DNA from: Acidithiobacillus acidisediminis
GTDB taxonomy: Bacteria; Pseudomonadota; Gammaproteobacteria; Acidithiobacillales; Acidithiobacillaceae
Direction: 5' to 3'
Length of the DNA stretch: 64,000 nucleotides
Assembly (NCBI RefSeq): GCF_023277115.1
Contig: NZ_JALQCS010000001.1
Location: 2,102,001-2,166,000 of the forward strand
Positions 1-8,272 of this stretch are shown piece by piece. Numbering within the stretch: position 1 is the first letter of the stretch; every line of letters begins with the position of its first letter. The notes beneath the pieces were generated by a model. That model was not told where the DNA came from. It made no database searches and saw nothing but the letters and a program-made list of their open reading frames with translations. Both the position numbers and the translations under genes were made by a program.

Positions 1-2
1 CC

Positions 3-2225
3 TATGCCCTCATCCACCAGATCGAGCGCAAGCTGAAGGACATCCAGCCCTCCCTGCCCAAGGGCGTGCAAGTTGTCACGACCTATAGCCAGGCCCCGCT
101 CATCCAGCGCAGCATTCATACCCTGACCGGCAAGCTGCTGGAAGAATCCCTGGCGGTGGCGCTCATTTCCCTGCTCTTTCTGCTGCGCGCGCGTTCGGCG
201 CTGGTGGCCCTCGTCGCCCTGCCGCTGGGAATACTGGCCGCCATCCTTATCATGTGGGGCATGGGTGTCCCCGCCAACATCATGTCCCTGGGCGGCATCG
301 CCATCGCCATCGGCGTGATGATGGATGCCCCCGTGGTCATGATCGAAAATATGCACAAGCACTTGGAGCAAACCCCCGGTGTCGATCCCTGGGCGGCGGC
401 AAGGGCTGCGGCGGAGGAGGTCGGTCCGGCCCTGTTCTTCTCGCTGATCATCATCGCCGTTTCCTTCCTGCCGGTCTTCGCCCTGGGCGGCGAGGAGGGC
501 AAGCTCTTCGCGCCCCTCGCCTTTACCAAGACCTTTTCCGTGGCCGCCGCCGCCATCCTTTCCATAACCGTGGTGCCCATTCTCATGGCATGGTTCATCC
601 GCGGTCGCATCCGCCCTGAAAACAAAAACCCCCTGAATCGGGTCCTGGCTTTCCTCTACCGTCCGGTCATCCACGGTGTCCTGCGCGCTCCCTGGATCAT
701 TTTGGTCCTCGCCCTGCTGCTCACGGCCACCCTCTACTACCCCTGGAACCGTCTGGGGTCGGAATTTATGCCACCCCTGAACGAGGGGACGCTGCTCTAC
801 ATGCCGGTCACCCAGGATCCGGCAGTCTCCATCGGCCAGGCGGCCACGCTCCTACAGCAGACGGACCGCATCCTGAAGACCTTCCCCGAGGTGGAGACGG
901 TCTTCGGCGAGGCCGGAAGGGCACAAACGGCGACCGATCAATCGCCCCTGTCCATGTTTGATACGGTGGTGAATTTGAAAAATCCCGACCAGTGGCCAGC
1001 CGGGATGACCATGCACAAGCTGCAAAGCAAGATGAACAAAGCCTTGCAAGTCCCCGGCCTGTCGAATATCTGGACGCAACCGCTCAAGGGACGGGTGGAT
1101 ATGCTGACCACCGGTCTCCAGACGCCATTAGGCATTAAAATCGGCGGAACGGATCTCGATACCCTGAACCGCCTGGGGCAGGAACTCCAAACGGTTTTGC
1201 GCAAGGTCCCTGGGACCCAAAGCGCCTATGCGGCCCGCGTCACCGGTGGCCGCTACATCGTTGTCCACACCGACCGCGCCAAGGCCGCCCGCTACGGCCT
1301 TTCGGTGGCGGATGTGAACCGTCTCGTGGAGACGGCCATTGGCGGCGAGGTCCTGACCACCGCGGTACAAGGGCTGGAACGCTTCCCAGTGGATCTCCGT
1401 TACCCCCGGGAACTGCGCCAGTCCCTGTCCACCCTGATGGAAAGCCGCATCGCCACGCCCGACGGTGCCCAGATCCCTCTGGCCCAGGTAGCCGATCTCC
1501 GGATCGAGGGCGGGCCTGCCATGCTTACCAGCGACAACAGTCGCCTGAACAGTTGGATCTATATCGACCCGAAGCCTGGCACCAACATCGGTGCCTATGT
1601 ACCCCGCGCCAAAGCGGCCATTGCGAAAGCCGTCAATCTCCCAGGAGGTTATACCGTCTCCTGGGTAGGCCAGTATCAGGTCATGGAGCAGGCCGCCAAG
1701 CGCCTGGAGCTGGTCATTCCTGCCGTCATTCTGCTGATCGCCCTGCTCCTCTACTTCAACTTTAAAAACTGGGTGGAGGTAGCCATCATCCTGCTCACCC
1801 TGCCCCTGTCCCTGGTGGGAGGCTTCTGGCTCACCTACTGGCTCGGCTACAAACTCTCGGTGGCGGTGGCCGTGGGCTTCATCGCCCTGGCGGGAGTGGC
1901 GGCAGAATTCGGGGTAGTGATGCTCCTCTACCTGGATCAGGCCCTCATCCGGCGGCAAGCTCGTGGCGCTTTGCAGACCTGGCACGACCTTCGGCTCGCC
2001 GTCATCGAGGGGACCATGCTGCGCCTGCGGCCCCTGGCCATGACCTTGACCCTGGTGGTGGGTGGCCTCTTACCCATCATGTTCAGCCATGGCGCCGGCG
2101 CCGATGTGATGAAGCGCATTGCCGCGCCCATGGTGGGCGGCATGTTCAGCGCCGCGTTACTGGCGCTGCTGGTGATCCCCGCCCTCTACGCCCTGTGGCA
2201 AAAGCGGCGATTGGGCCTGCGGTGA
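3..2225 (+). CDS. cusA: CusA/CzcA-type heavy-metal RND efflux pump, 5' end outside window
   Basis: Inner-membrane proton-driven pump of the tripartite heavy-metal RND family, probably exporting Cu(I)/Ag(I) with periplasmic adaptor and outer-membrane partners. The frame is open from the first bases, so about 740 residues of a roughly 1040-residue family are present and the N-terminal third is missing. Seen directly: a transmembrane block with MMDAPVVMIENMHKHLE, close to the CusA TM4 signature; hydrophobic segments typical of TM2-TM6 and TM8-TM12; the porter-domain stretch GLQTPLGIKIGGTDL between them. A CusF-like gene lies 1.7 kb downstream, favouring copper/silver over cobalt/zinc. The gene ends in TGA at 2223-2225. 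The family is certain; the metal is inferred from the neighbourhood. Confidence 0.93.
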   Translation, partial: YALIHQIERKLKDIQPSLPKGVQVVTTYSQAPLIQRSIHTLTGKLLEESLAVALISLLFLLRARSALVALVALPLGILAAILIMWGMGVPANIMSLGGIAIAIGVMMDAPVVMIENMHKHLEQTPGVDPWAAARAAAEEVGPALFFSLIIIAVSFLPVFALGGEEGKLFAPLAFTKTFSVAAAAILSITVVPILMAWFIRGRIRPENKNPLNRVLAFLYRPVIHGVLRAPWIILVLALLLTATLYYPWNRLGSEFMPPLNEGTLLYMPVTQDPAVSIGQAATLLQQTDRILKTFPEVETVFGEAGRAQTATDQSPLSMFDTVVNLKNPDQWPAGMTMHKLQSKMNKALQVPGLSNIWTQPLKGRVDMLTTGLQTPLGIKIGGTDLDTLNRLGQELQTVLRKVPGTQSAYAARVTGGRYIVVHTDRAKAARYGLSVADVNRLVETAIGGEVLTTAVQGLERFPVDLRYPRELRQSLSTLMESRIATPDGAQIPLAQVADLRIEGGPAMLTSDNSRLNSWIYIDPKPGTNIGAYVPRAKAAIAKAVNLPGGYTVSWVGQYQVMEQAAKRLELVIPAVILLIALLLYFNFKNWVEVAIILLTLPLSLVGGFWLTYWLGYKLSVAVAVGFIALAGVAAEFGVVMLLYLDQALIRRQARGALQTWHDLRLAVIEGTMLRLRPLAMTLTLVVGGLLPIMFSHGAGADVMKRIAAPMVGGMFSAALLALLVIPALYALWQKRRLGLR

Positions 2226-2293
2226 TGATGGCGCGCGAAGTGCAGAAGGAGAAGTTCGTGGCAACACTAACGAAGCGTAGGCGTGGAGGATCG

Positions 2294-2989
2294 ATGATGG
2301 AACCGAAATTATTGACATCGGCGAAGGTGGAAGGTGGGGGGCATGCTGGGATCCGCTTCCGTTTGGAAGGGGAATTAACCCCGATATTGACGTTGGACTT
2401 GGACCCTTTGAGTTTTGTGCTCTTCGAGCATCACACCCTATTGTGGAAAGACCCGAAAACCGTCATTTCGGCCACGTCGCCAAAAACCGTACGAAGTTTC
2501 TGGGGCCGTCCGTCGTGGCTGATGATGGCATCCGGACCCGGGTCACTGAGTCTCAGCCGGGATTGCGTCGGCAAGATATTCGGGGTGAAGCTGCATGACG
2601 GAAATACCTTGTTGGCACCCGCCCCGCACTTTCTGGCGGCGAGCGGCGCGGTCCACATTGAGAGCTTCTCCGGCGGAAGCGACGGACCTTGGGTTACCGG
2701 GGACACCGCGCCAAGCGTTGATCGCTTTTCCGTGGCGGGCGACGCGGAGGGGTTGGTTTGGTTGCACGGTCACGGTGATATCTGGGAACTCACACTGGCA
2801 AAAGGGGAGTCTTTGGACCTGGATCCGGGGGCATGGATCGCTCGTGATCCCTCAATCCAATGGGAACCCATCGGACTGGGATCGCTTTCTACGGATATGG
2901 CCGCAGGAGCGAACTGGGGCATATGCCGCGCACAGGGTCCCGGGACCATCTGGATGCAAAGCGGCGGAGTCGGCCCTGCGCGATGGTGA
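2294..2989 (+). CDS. AIM24/TIGR00266-like protein
   Basis: A 231-residue soluble protein whose repeated short beta-strands and motifs such as SGPGSLSLSRDCVGKIFGV resemble the AIM24 (mitochondrial biogenesis-like, TIGR00266) family, whose bacterial role is unknown. I start it at ATG 2294 because GGAGGA lies just upstream; the open frame extends further back into the end of cusA without a ribosome site. It follows the RND pump by 68 bases and precedes a cytochrome b561 gene by 57 bases, so co-transcription is likely. The family assignment is by eye and moderate. Confidence 0.6.
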   Translation: MMEPKLLTSAKVEGGGHAGIRFRLEGELTPILTLDLDPLSFVLFEHHTLLWKDPKTVISATSPKTVRSFWGRPSWLMMASGPGSLSLSRDCVGKIFGVKLHDGNTLLAPAPHFLAASGAVHIESFSGGSDGPWVTGDTAPSVDRFSVAGDAEGLVWLHGHGDIWELTLAKGESLDLDPGAWIARDPSIQWEPIGLGSLSTDMAAGANWGICRAQGPGTIWMQSGGVGPARW

Positions 2990-3046
2990 GGGCTGTTCCA
3001 CGGATATTTGTGGCCTGGTCAATGATACGCAGATCCTGGAGGAAGT

Positions 3047-3793
3047 ATGAAATCGACAACGGATAACCGTTATATCCTGCACCCTGTCTGGGACCCGCTG
3101 CTGCGGGCACTGCATTGGTGGATGGCGCTTGCCATGATGGCGCAATTCACCTCAGGCGCTACCCTCCTGGCCTTGGGTAACGACATGTCTGACACCCTGA
3201 TGGGGAAGATCGACATCATCCATTATGTCGGCGGCTATGCTTTCGCCGCCGGGCTGGCGCTGCGCATCCTCTGGCTCTTTGTCGGCCCGCCGACGGCGCG
3301 CTGGCGCGACCTCCTGCCCCTGACGTCAGCCCAGCGCCGCATCTGGCGGGAAACCCTCGCCTGCTATCTGAGCGGCTTCCGCCGTCCGATTTCCCCCTAT
3401 CGGGGACATAACGCTTTCGCTGGCCCCGCCTATCTCGCCTTTTTCCTGATTGCCGTGGCGCAGATCGCCTTGGGAATCAGCCTCTCACTTATGCCGGATA
3501 GTGAAGCGATGAACTCCCCTTTGATGGTGATGCATGAATGGGGTTTCTTTCTGCTGCTTGCCTTCGTCATTGTCCATGTGGCGCTCGTGATGGCGCACGA
3601 GATCGCGGGCCGCCACGGTTTGATATCGGCCATGATCCACGGCCACAAGGGATTCACCGAGTCGGAACACCAAGCCCTTCATGCCGATTGGGACGCTGCG
3701 CTCAGTGTCCAGGCGGACCCGAGCGGCGGGACGGAAGAGCTGGACGATATTACTTCAAATAACGGAGATGTCACAAAAACCAGGCATGAGTGA
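3047..3793 (+). CDS. Cytochrome b561 / Ni,Fe-hydrogenase-type di-heme cytochrome b
   Basis: A 248-residue integral membrane protein with four or five predicted helices and conserved histidines suited to two b-type hemes: LRALHWWMALAMM in helix 1, IDIIHYVGGYAF in helix 2, and VMHEWGFFLLLAFVIVHVAL in a later helix. This is the cytochrome b561/HyaC superfamily, which passes electrons between quinol and a periplasmic partner. The start ATG 3047 has GGAGGAAG upstream. The C-terminal 60 residues are hydrophilic. Its partner is not obvious. Placement between RND and CusF-like genes suggests membership in the metal-resistance operon, possibly a redox role for copper, which is inference. Confidence 0.8.
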   Translation: MKSTTDNRYILHPVWDPLLRALHWWMALAMMAQFTSGATLLALGNDMSDTLMGKIDIIHYVGGYAFAAGLALRILWLFVGPPTARWRDLLPLTSAQRRIWRETLACYLSGFRRPISPYRGHNAFAGPAYLAFFLIAVAQIALGISLSLMPDSEAMNSPLMVMHEWGFFLLLAFVIVHVALVMAHEIAGRHGLISAMIHGHKGFTESEHQALHADWDAALSVQADPSGGTEELDDITSNNGDVTKTRHE

Positions 3794-3921
3794 TGGATAG
3801 GCGAGTGGTACGGACGCGCAATTTCGCCGTGGGCGGAAAGGAGGGACACCGGAAATTATTGCCATAACCAAGTGTTTAAACTTTGACAAACGAACAGTTC
3901 AACAACAGCAAGGAGACGAAC

Positions 3922-4284
3922 ATGAAACGTTTTTATCTCACCCTCATCCTGGCGTGTTCGGCGGCGGCCACGCTTCCGGCATATGCGGCCACAGGCAACA
4001 TGCCGGGTATGGACAATATGCGCACCGTGTCGGGCCAAGCGACCAAGGCCCAAACCTTCATGGGGCAGGGCAAAATCAACAGCATCAGTCCTGATGCGAA
4101 CTCGGTCAATGTCGCCATGGGCCCCGTCAAGGCCCTTGGTTGGCCCAGTATGTCAATGAATTTCCTGCTCCAGAACACGGCCATGCTCAACAGCCTCAAG
4201 ACTGGAGAGATGGTGAATTTCGTCTTCGCAAAGGATACCGCCGGGGGGTACGTCATCACTAGGATCACGCTGGTCAGACAATGA
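3922..4284 (+). CDS. CusF-like periplasmic copper-binding protein
   Basis: A 120-residue exported protein: a signal peptide (MKRFYLTLILACSAAATLPAYA), then a small OB-fold-like domain with ALGWPSMSMNF. In CusF the copper ligands are His36, Trp44, Met47 and Met49; here W and the two methionines (WPSMSM) are conserved, but the position of the histidine pair reads AMG, so a methionine may substitute. I chose ATG 3922, with AAGGAGACG upstream, over an earlier in-frame ATG because it begins the signal peptide. It presumably hands periplasmic copper to the CusA-type pump encoded upstream. Confidence 0.8.
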   Translation: MKRFYLTLILACSAAATLPAYAATGNMPGMDNMRTVSGQATKAQTFMGQGKINSISPDANSVNVAMGPVKALGWPSMSMNFLLQNTAMLNSLKTGEMVNFVFAKDTAGGYVITRITLVRQ

Positions 4285-4399
4285 AAACACGAAGTAACTG
4301 TAATCCGGCCCATCGGGGAATACCACGGGGATATTATCGAGTTATATCATCCACTGGATCGCTACTAAATTCATCTGAATCAATACAGGAGGATTCGCC

Positions 4400-4708
4400 A
4401 TGACATTAGAAACATCCCACCAGGAGACATACAAAGAAATACGGATCATGACAATCAGACTTCGCCATGCTGCCCTGCGGGGTTTTATGATGACGATTCT
4501 TATGACCGCACCATTATCTGCCTATGCACGCGAAGATCATGCGCCAACCAATCCGAGGTATGAGACAAAAATACTGACAGATAAAGCAGAATATTTAACG
4601 TACACCATGATTGTACAGATCAAGGATGGTCACTGGAAGGAAGTCGTTAAGGACGCCCAAAAGGTTGCCGAGATTGGCAAACGAATACAGGCAATAAACA
4701 CTTATTGA
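4400..4708 (+). CDS. Small exported protein of unknown function
   Basis: A 102-residue product starting at ATG 4400 behind AGGAGGATTCGCC. A second ATG at 4448 would give a cleaner signal peptide (hydrophobic stretch GFMMTILMTAPLSAYA). The mature part is about 55 residues, hydrophilic, with an amphipathic end (VVKDAQKVAEIGKRIQAINTY). I do not recognise the family. The codons for KAEYLTY lie in a 20-base sequence that recurs exactly at 9646..9665, so this gene took part in a local rearrangement. Confidence 0.55.
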   Translation: MTLETSHQETYKEIRIMTIRLRHAALRGFMMTILMTAPLSAYAREDHAPTNPRYETKILTDKAEYLTYTMIVQIKDGHWKEVVKDAQKVAEIGKRIQAINTY

Positions 4709-4788
4709 TGTGGCCACCAGCGCCATTAGACCTTCGTGACGAGCAGGAACGCTAGCATCTATCAGCCGGGGATGGCTTGGTGTAACGG

Positions 4789-4929
4789 GACGATGCCTTT
4801 GTGGGCGAGGGACGGTCGGGCGGGAAATTGGTCGTGGCGCTGAAAGGTAAAACTCCCGTCATTTTGGCCGTCGAAAGTTCAGGAAAGAATGCATGCTTAA
4901 TTCTAAAAACAGCAGTTCCCTTTCGCTGA
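4789..4929 (+). pseudogene. IS1595-like transposase remnant
   Basis: A short open stretch, without a plausible start, reads DDAFVGEG followed by GGKLVVALKGKTPVILAVES. This resembles the catalytic core of IS1595-family transposases (D-D-A-Y-x-GG, then GK-TP-x-x-AV). It ends in TGA at 4927-4929. Neither the rest of the transposase nor terminal repeats are visible. Assignment is by eye from about 45 residues. Confidence 0.4.
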
Positions 4930-5230
4930 AATCATGAGATTCACCTGATAGGATGGGTTTTTCGTTGTGAAGATGGTTACCCAACGGCTGACCACTTGGC
5001 GGTTTGCTTCTCATGGTCTTTGGGGGTGGAAACACACTTGGACGGGCACGGACTGCTTGCGGTGCTACTGCAGAACCGCAAGCCCACCGTCATCGGGTAA
5101 AGGCTGCGCGGGATACAGCCAGCAGTGCGCTGCCGCTTGTTGGCGTAAGGCAAAATCACCATAACGGATTTTAGAGTTATTTTGGTGAGGTATTCGGGTA
5201 TATATTCGTCGAACAGCCGGTACAGAGGTT
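4930..5230. other. Gene-free stretch in rearranged region
   Basis: No convincing gene. Short open frames lack ribosome sites and family resemblance. The stretch ends where similarity to the second CDF-gene copy begins (5231). Confidence 0.4.
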
Positions 5231-5593
5231 ACGCTACCGCCAGGTACAGCAAACTCAAGGGATACCACAAATGGCTAATTGCTGTGAAGACAAAAGCTGC
5301 GAGATCGCCAATGTCGGTGTCTTACTAGCCGCCAGCAGCATTTACCTGCTTGTGCTTGCCTCGCGCTGGCCGGACATCATCGTCGGTGCCCTTATCTCCG
5401 GCGTGTTTCTCAGCTCCGCGCTTAATGTCCTGCGGCAATCCTTGCAAGCGCTACGTGCGCCCGTTTCATCCCGTTAAGGCGTGCAGCGGTTCGGCTTGCT
5501 CGGACAAGCCGTGACCGAAAGAAATCAGACAACAGCTTTGGACAAGGGGTTAACCGGGCTTTACGTTCCGGGCTCCCCCAAACCCCAATAGCG
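5231..5593 (+). repeat. Copy A of a duplicated CDF-gene segment
   Basis: Nearly identical to 9664..10446, from ACGCTACCGC upstream of the ATG to about 115 bases past the stop (common tail through CCCCAATAGC). Copy A lacks 426 internal bases of copy B and has a 6-base insertion. The two copies flank the intron, the merR gene and the first CDF gene, so recombination between them could delete that block. Confidence 0.85.
5271..5477 (+). pseudogene. CDF transporter gene with large in-frame internal deletion
   Basis: Encodes 68 residues: the first twelve (MANCCEDKSCEI) and the last 55 or so are almost the same as in the intact gene at 9704..10330, joined directly. The missing 142 codons include most membrane helices and the metal-binding helix. 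The junction falls at GAT, shared by both deletion edges (9736..9738 and 10162..10164), consistent with microhomology-mediated deletion. The reading frame survives, but transport function cannot. The extra six bases encode an added VL in the last helix. Confidence 0.85.
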
Positions 5594-5792
5594 ATAACTC
5601 CAAAAGCCAGCTTGAAAACCAAGGTTTTGTGACGGCATGGGCACCCGTTCCCGATGGCGCCCGGTGTCCGCCACTGGCACCCGCATCGTCACCAACCCTT
5701 AACCCACGACCACCCTCACACTCCCAATATGCACCATCTGCATGAATGAAGGCCTTAGTCGGAGTAGGAATGTCAGTCACCCAACACCCCCT

Positions 5793-5830
5793 CCACAGAT
5801 CCGTACGTGCGGGATTACCGCATACGGCTC
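5793..5830 (-). ncRNA. Group II intron domain V
   Basis: On the minus strand, GAGCCGTATGCGG pairs with the later CCGCACGTACGG-type arm to form the catalytic domain V hairpin. The maturase stop TAA (5817-5815) lies inside it, as in related introns. Confidence 0.75.
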
Positions 5831-7323
5831 CTGCCTCGGGTCGTGACGATCAGACGCTGGTTCGGGTAGGGGTGGCAGATGGAGGGTGTGGGCAACCAAT
5901 GCGCAATCAAGCGATGCATTCGACGCCATGGCAGGTGATGGGTCTGGCTGCGGCGGCACAAGGTGCGATGCCACAGCCGCCCGACCTGGATGCGGAATAC
6001 GCTCAGCCGCTCCCCGTTGTCGGGCACGCCGAAGTAACGGCCATGGCCGGCCACCACCGCGCGCAGGTACTGGCCCTGCTCTTTGATGGGTCGGTGCATG
6101 CGCCGCATGAGCTCCAGCTTGACCGCCTGCAGTTTGGCTCGCAGGCGTTTGGCATTGGTCAGCCGCAGTACCATGAACTTTCCCTTCCGGGTTTTCCCGC
6201 AGCAATGCGTGAAGCCCAGGAAGTCGAAGGTTTGCGGCTTGCCCTGTCCCCGGCGGCCTCGGTTGTCGCGGGCGAAGCGCCCGAACTCGATCAGCCGCGT
6301 CTTGTCGGGGTGCAGCTTCAGCCCGAACTGGCCCAGCCGCTCGGCCACCGCGCGCTCAAAGCGCTCGGCATCCCCCCGGAACTGGAATCCGGCCACCCAA
6401 TCGTCGGCGTAGCGCACGACGATCACGTCGCCTCGGGCATGGCGCCCCCTCCACTGATTCACCCACAGGTCGAACGCGTAGTGCAGGTAGATGTTGGCCA
6501 GCAGCGGGCTGATGCTCCCGCCCTGGACCGTCCCCAGCTCACTCTGCGTGATTCTACCCTCTTCCAGCACGCCCGCGTGCAGCCATTTCTTGATCAGCCG
6601 CACCACGCGCGCGTCAGCCACGCGGTGCTCGATGAACTTGACCAGCCAGTCGTGCTCGATCGTGTCGAAGAACTTGGCTATGTCCGCATCGAGTATCCAG
6701 TTCACTCGCTTGGCCCCCACCCCTACGCTCACGGCGTCCAGCGCGTTGTGCGCGCTGCGCCCCGGCCGGAAGCCGTAACTGAACCCGAGGAAGTCCTGCT
6801 CGTAGATGGCGTTCAAGACTTCGACCGTGGCGCGCTGGACGATCTTGTCCTCCAGCGCGGGCACGCCCAGGGGGCGCTTGCTGCCGTCGGCTTTGTCGAT
6901 GTACACCCTCTTGACAGGCTGGGGCCGGTAGCCCCCTCGGGCCAGCCGGTCGGACAGCTCCAACAGATTGCTCTGCAAGTCCCGCCCGTACGACTGCCAG
7001 GTCTGGCCGTCCACCCCGGCAGCCGCGTCGCGCTTGAGCGCAAGGTAGGCCGCCTCAAGGCGTTCGACCGCGTAGATGTGGTGCAGCAGTCCGGTGAACT
7101 TCGCACCACGGCGGCCTCTTGCCGTCTGTCGTATGCCATCGAGCGCGGTTCCCATGTCGTATGTCCGCATCGATCTGCGGGACATGCGCGCCGCGATGGC
7201 ATTTCCCTTGGCCCGCCGCCTTCCCTCCACCACCTCCGCCACCTCGGGAGTTGCACCCGCAGCTTTGTTCGGCAGCTTCTTCGGTACTACGCAGCAGTCC
7301 GACTTCCCACGCCTGTGGCTCAT
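5815..7323 (-). CDS. ltrA: Group II intron reverse transcriptase/maturase
   Basis: A 502-residue multifunctional protein needed for intron splicing and retrohoming. Seen: reverse-transcriptase blocks (KRPLGVPALEDKIVQRA, DADIAKFFDTIEHDWL, GTVQGGSISPLLANIYLHYA) and the catalytic YADD in VVRYADDWVAGF; then the thumb/X maturase domain; and the ending PYPNQRLIVTTRGRSRMR usual for this intron group. I see no HNH endonuclease. I chose ATG 7323 (MSHRRGKSDCCVVPKK) because relatives start this way; the open frame extends 103 codons further through structured intron RNA. The protein acts on its own transcript. Confidence 0.9.
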   Translation of the reverse strand: MSHRRGKSDCCVVPKKLPNKAAGATPEVAEVVEGRRRAKGNAIAARMSRRSMRTYDMGTALDGIRQTARGRRGAKFTGLLHHIYAVERLEAAYLALKRDAAAGVDGQTWQSYGRDLQSNLLELSDRLARGGYRPQPVKRVYIDKADGSKRPLGVPALEDKIVQRATVEVLNAIYEQDFLGFSYGFRPGRSAHNALDAVSVGVGAKRVNWILDADIAKFFDTIEHDWLVKFIEHRVADARVVRLIKKWLHAGVLEEGRITQSELGTVQGGSISPLLANIYLHYAFDLWVNQWRGRHARGDVIVVRYADDWVAGFQFRGDAERFERAVAERLGQFGLKLHPDKTRLIEFGRFARDNRGRRGQGKPQTFDFLGFTHCCGKTRKGKFMVLRLTNAKRLRAKLQAVKLELMRRMHRPIKEQGQYLRAVVAGHGRYFGVPDNGERLSVFRIQVGRLWHRTLCRRSQTHHLPWRRMHRLIAHWLPTPSICHPYPNQRLIVTTRGRSRMR

Positions 7324-7714
7324 CGTCGTACGCCCTTGGGCTTCACGATGCGCTCTGCATTCGTCGCTTCCCAGCGCGATGCAGAAGGACGCGGGATCTC
7401 CCGGTTCCCGAGCAAAGTGTTTCCGCGCGTGCGCGGGGTCTGTGACCGCGCGGGGTCCGGCGCTGCCTCGCCAATGCGGCAGCGCCGGTGTGGCCTTCGG
7501 CTTATCTCCACAGCCTCGGCACCCCGGACCTCCCGCACCAGGCGGTGCGGGGCATGTATTACGCGGCTCAATACCCGGCCTGCGCGTCCCCCTGTCAACG
7601 CTTCGCCCACACCCTTGCGGTTGTTGACGCATGACTCGGGGCCGCCGTGGCTGGCTAAGCCTTCAACGTATGACTCTTTCATTCACAACACTTTGCCGGT
7701 TTTGACCGGCGCAC

Positions 7715-8173
7715 GGAGATTTCTATGACCTCCGGGCTGTTCGGGGCCGAACCGCCGTGGCACACACACCCTTCCCCTTGGGCAGCGGTCACCAACTCAT
7801 GCAGGATACCGCATTCGGCGGTGGTATGCCGCCCGTGGCAGCATCCGCGCAGTTGCTCAAGCTGCCTCGCCAGCGCTTGTAGCGATTGGAGCCGTCCCTG
7901 TACATGAGCCAGATGCGTATTGATCAACCGATCCACGTCCAGGCAATCGTCCAGCGGATGATCCAGCAGATGCAAGAGTCGCTGCACGTCCGCGAGTGGC
8001 ATGTCCAGCGCCCGACAGTGGCGAATAAAGGCAAGCCGTTCCAGATGCGCGGGGCCATAAGCTCGATAGCCGTTCGCCCGCCGAACTGGCGCGGGCAAGA
8101 GGCCTATCCGTTCATAATAACGGATGGTCTCTGGATCCACGCCCGTGGCCTGCCTAAGTTCGCCAATTCGCAT
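7715..8173 (-). CDS. MerR-family metal-responsive regulator, 3' end interrupted by intron
   Basis: 153 codons encode an N-terminal MerR helix-turn-helix (MRIGELRQATGVDPETIRYYERIGLL), a dimerisation helix and a metal-binding loop with Cys-rich tail (LRGCCHGRH, CGILHEL, GCVCHGG). It resembles the CadR/PbrR/ZntR group, which sense Cd, Pb or Zn. ATG 8173 has GGGGGG upstream. It is divergent from the CDF gene at 8273, with a MerR-type promoter between. The intron enters immediately after codon 153, and splicing would supply TAA at once. Unspliced, it reads 11 more codons to a stop at 7679. Confidence 0.88.
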
Positions 8174-8204
8174 ATCATCCCCCCAAAAAGAGCAGTATAA
8201 ATCC

Positions 8205-8235
8205 TTGACCATGTAGTGACTACAAGGTTTTTAAT
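8205..8235 (+). promoter_or_regulatory. MerR-type promoter for the CDF gene
   Basis: TTGACC (8205-8210) and TTTAAT (8230-8235) are separated by 19 bases instead of 17. The spacer holds the dyad ATGTAGTGACTACAAGG. Long-spacer promoters with a central dyad are the hallmark of MerR-family activation, and the divergent merR supplies the regulator. Confidence 0.8.
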
Positions 8236-8272
8236 GGCAATTCATTCGGATTTTTGCAGAGAAGGATGATGT

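Larger units (their letters stand above)
5758..7714 (-). mobile_element. Group II intron inserted at the stop codon of merR
   Basis: The 5' end on the minus strand is GTGCGCC (7714 downward), a canonical GUGYG start. The 3' end lies after domain V/VI near 5758-5764; the exact base is uncertain because both CCTAC and CCGAC endings are possible. The intron encodes a maturase whose stop codon lies in domain V. The 5' exon is the merR reading frame (ends ATCTCC at 7715), and the 3' exon gives TAA at 5757-5755 in frame, directly or after two codons. Confidence 0.85.

Noticed and set aside
4967-5164. 65-codon plus-strand frame
   Set aside because: Cys/Trp-rich, without ribosome site or similarity, in a remnant-filled gap.
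5746-7728. 660-codon open frame on the plus strand across the intron
   Set aside because: It is the antisense shadow of the maturase; the minus strand carries clear reverse-transcriptase motifs and intron structure.
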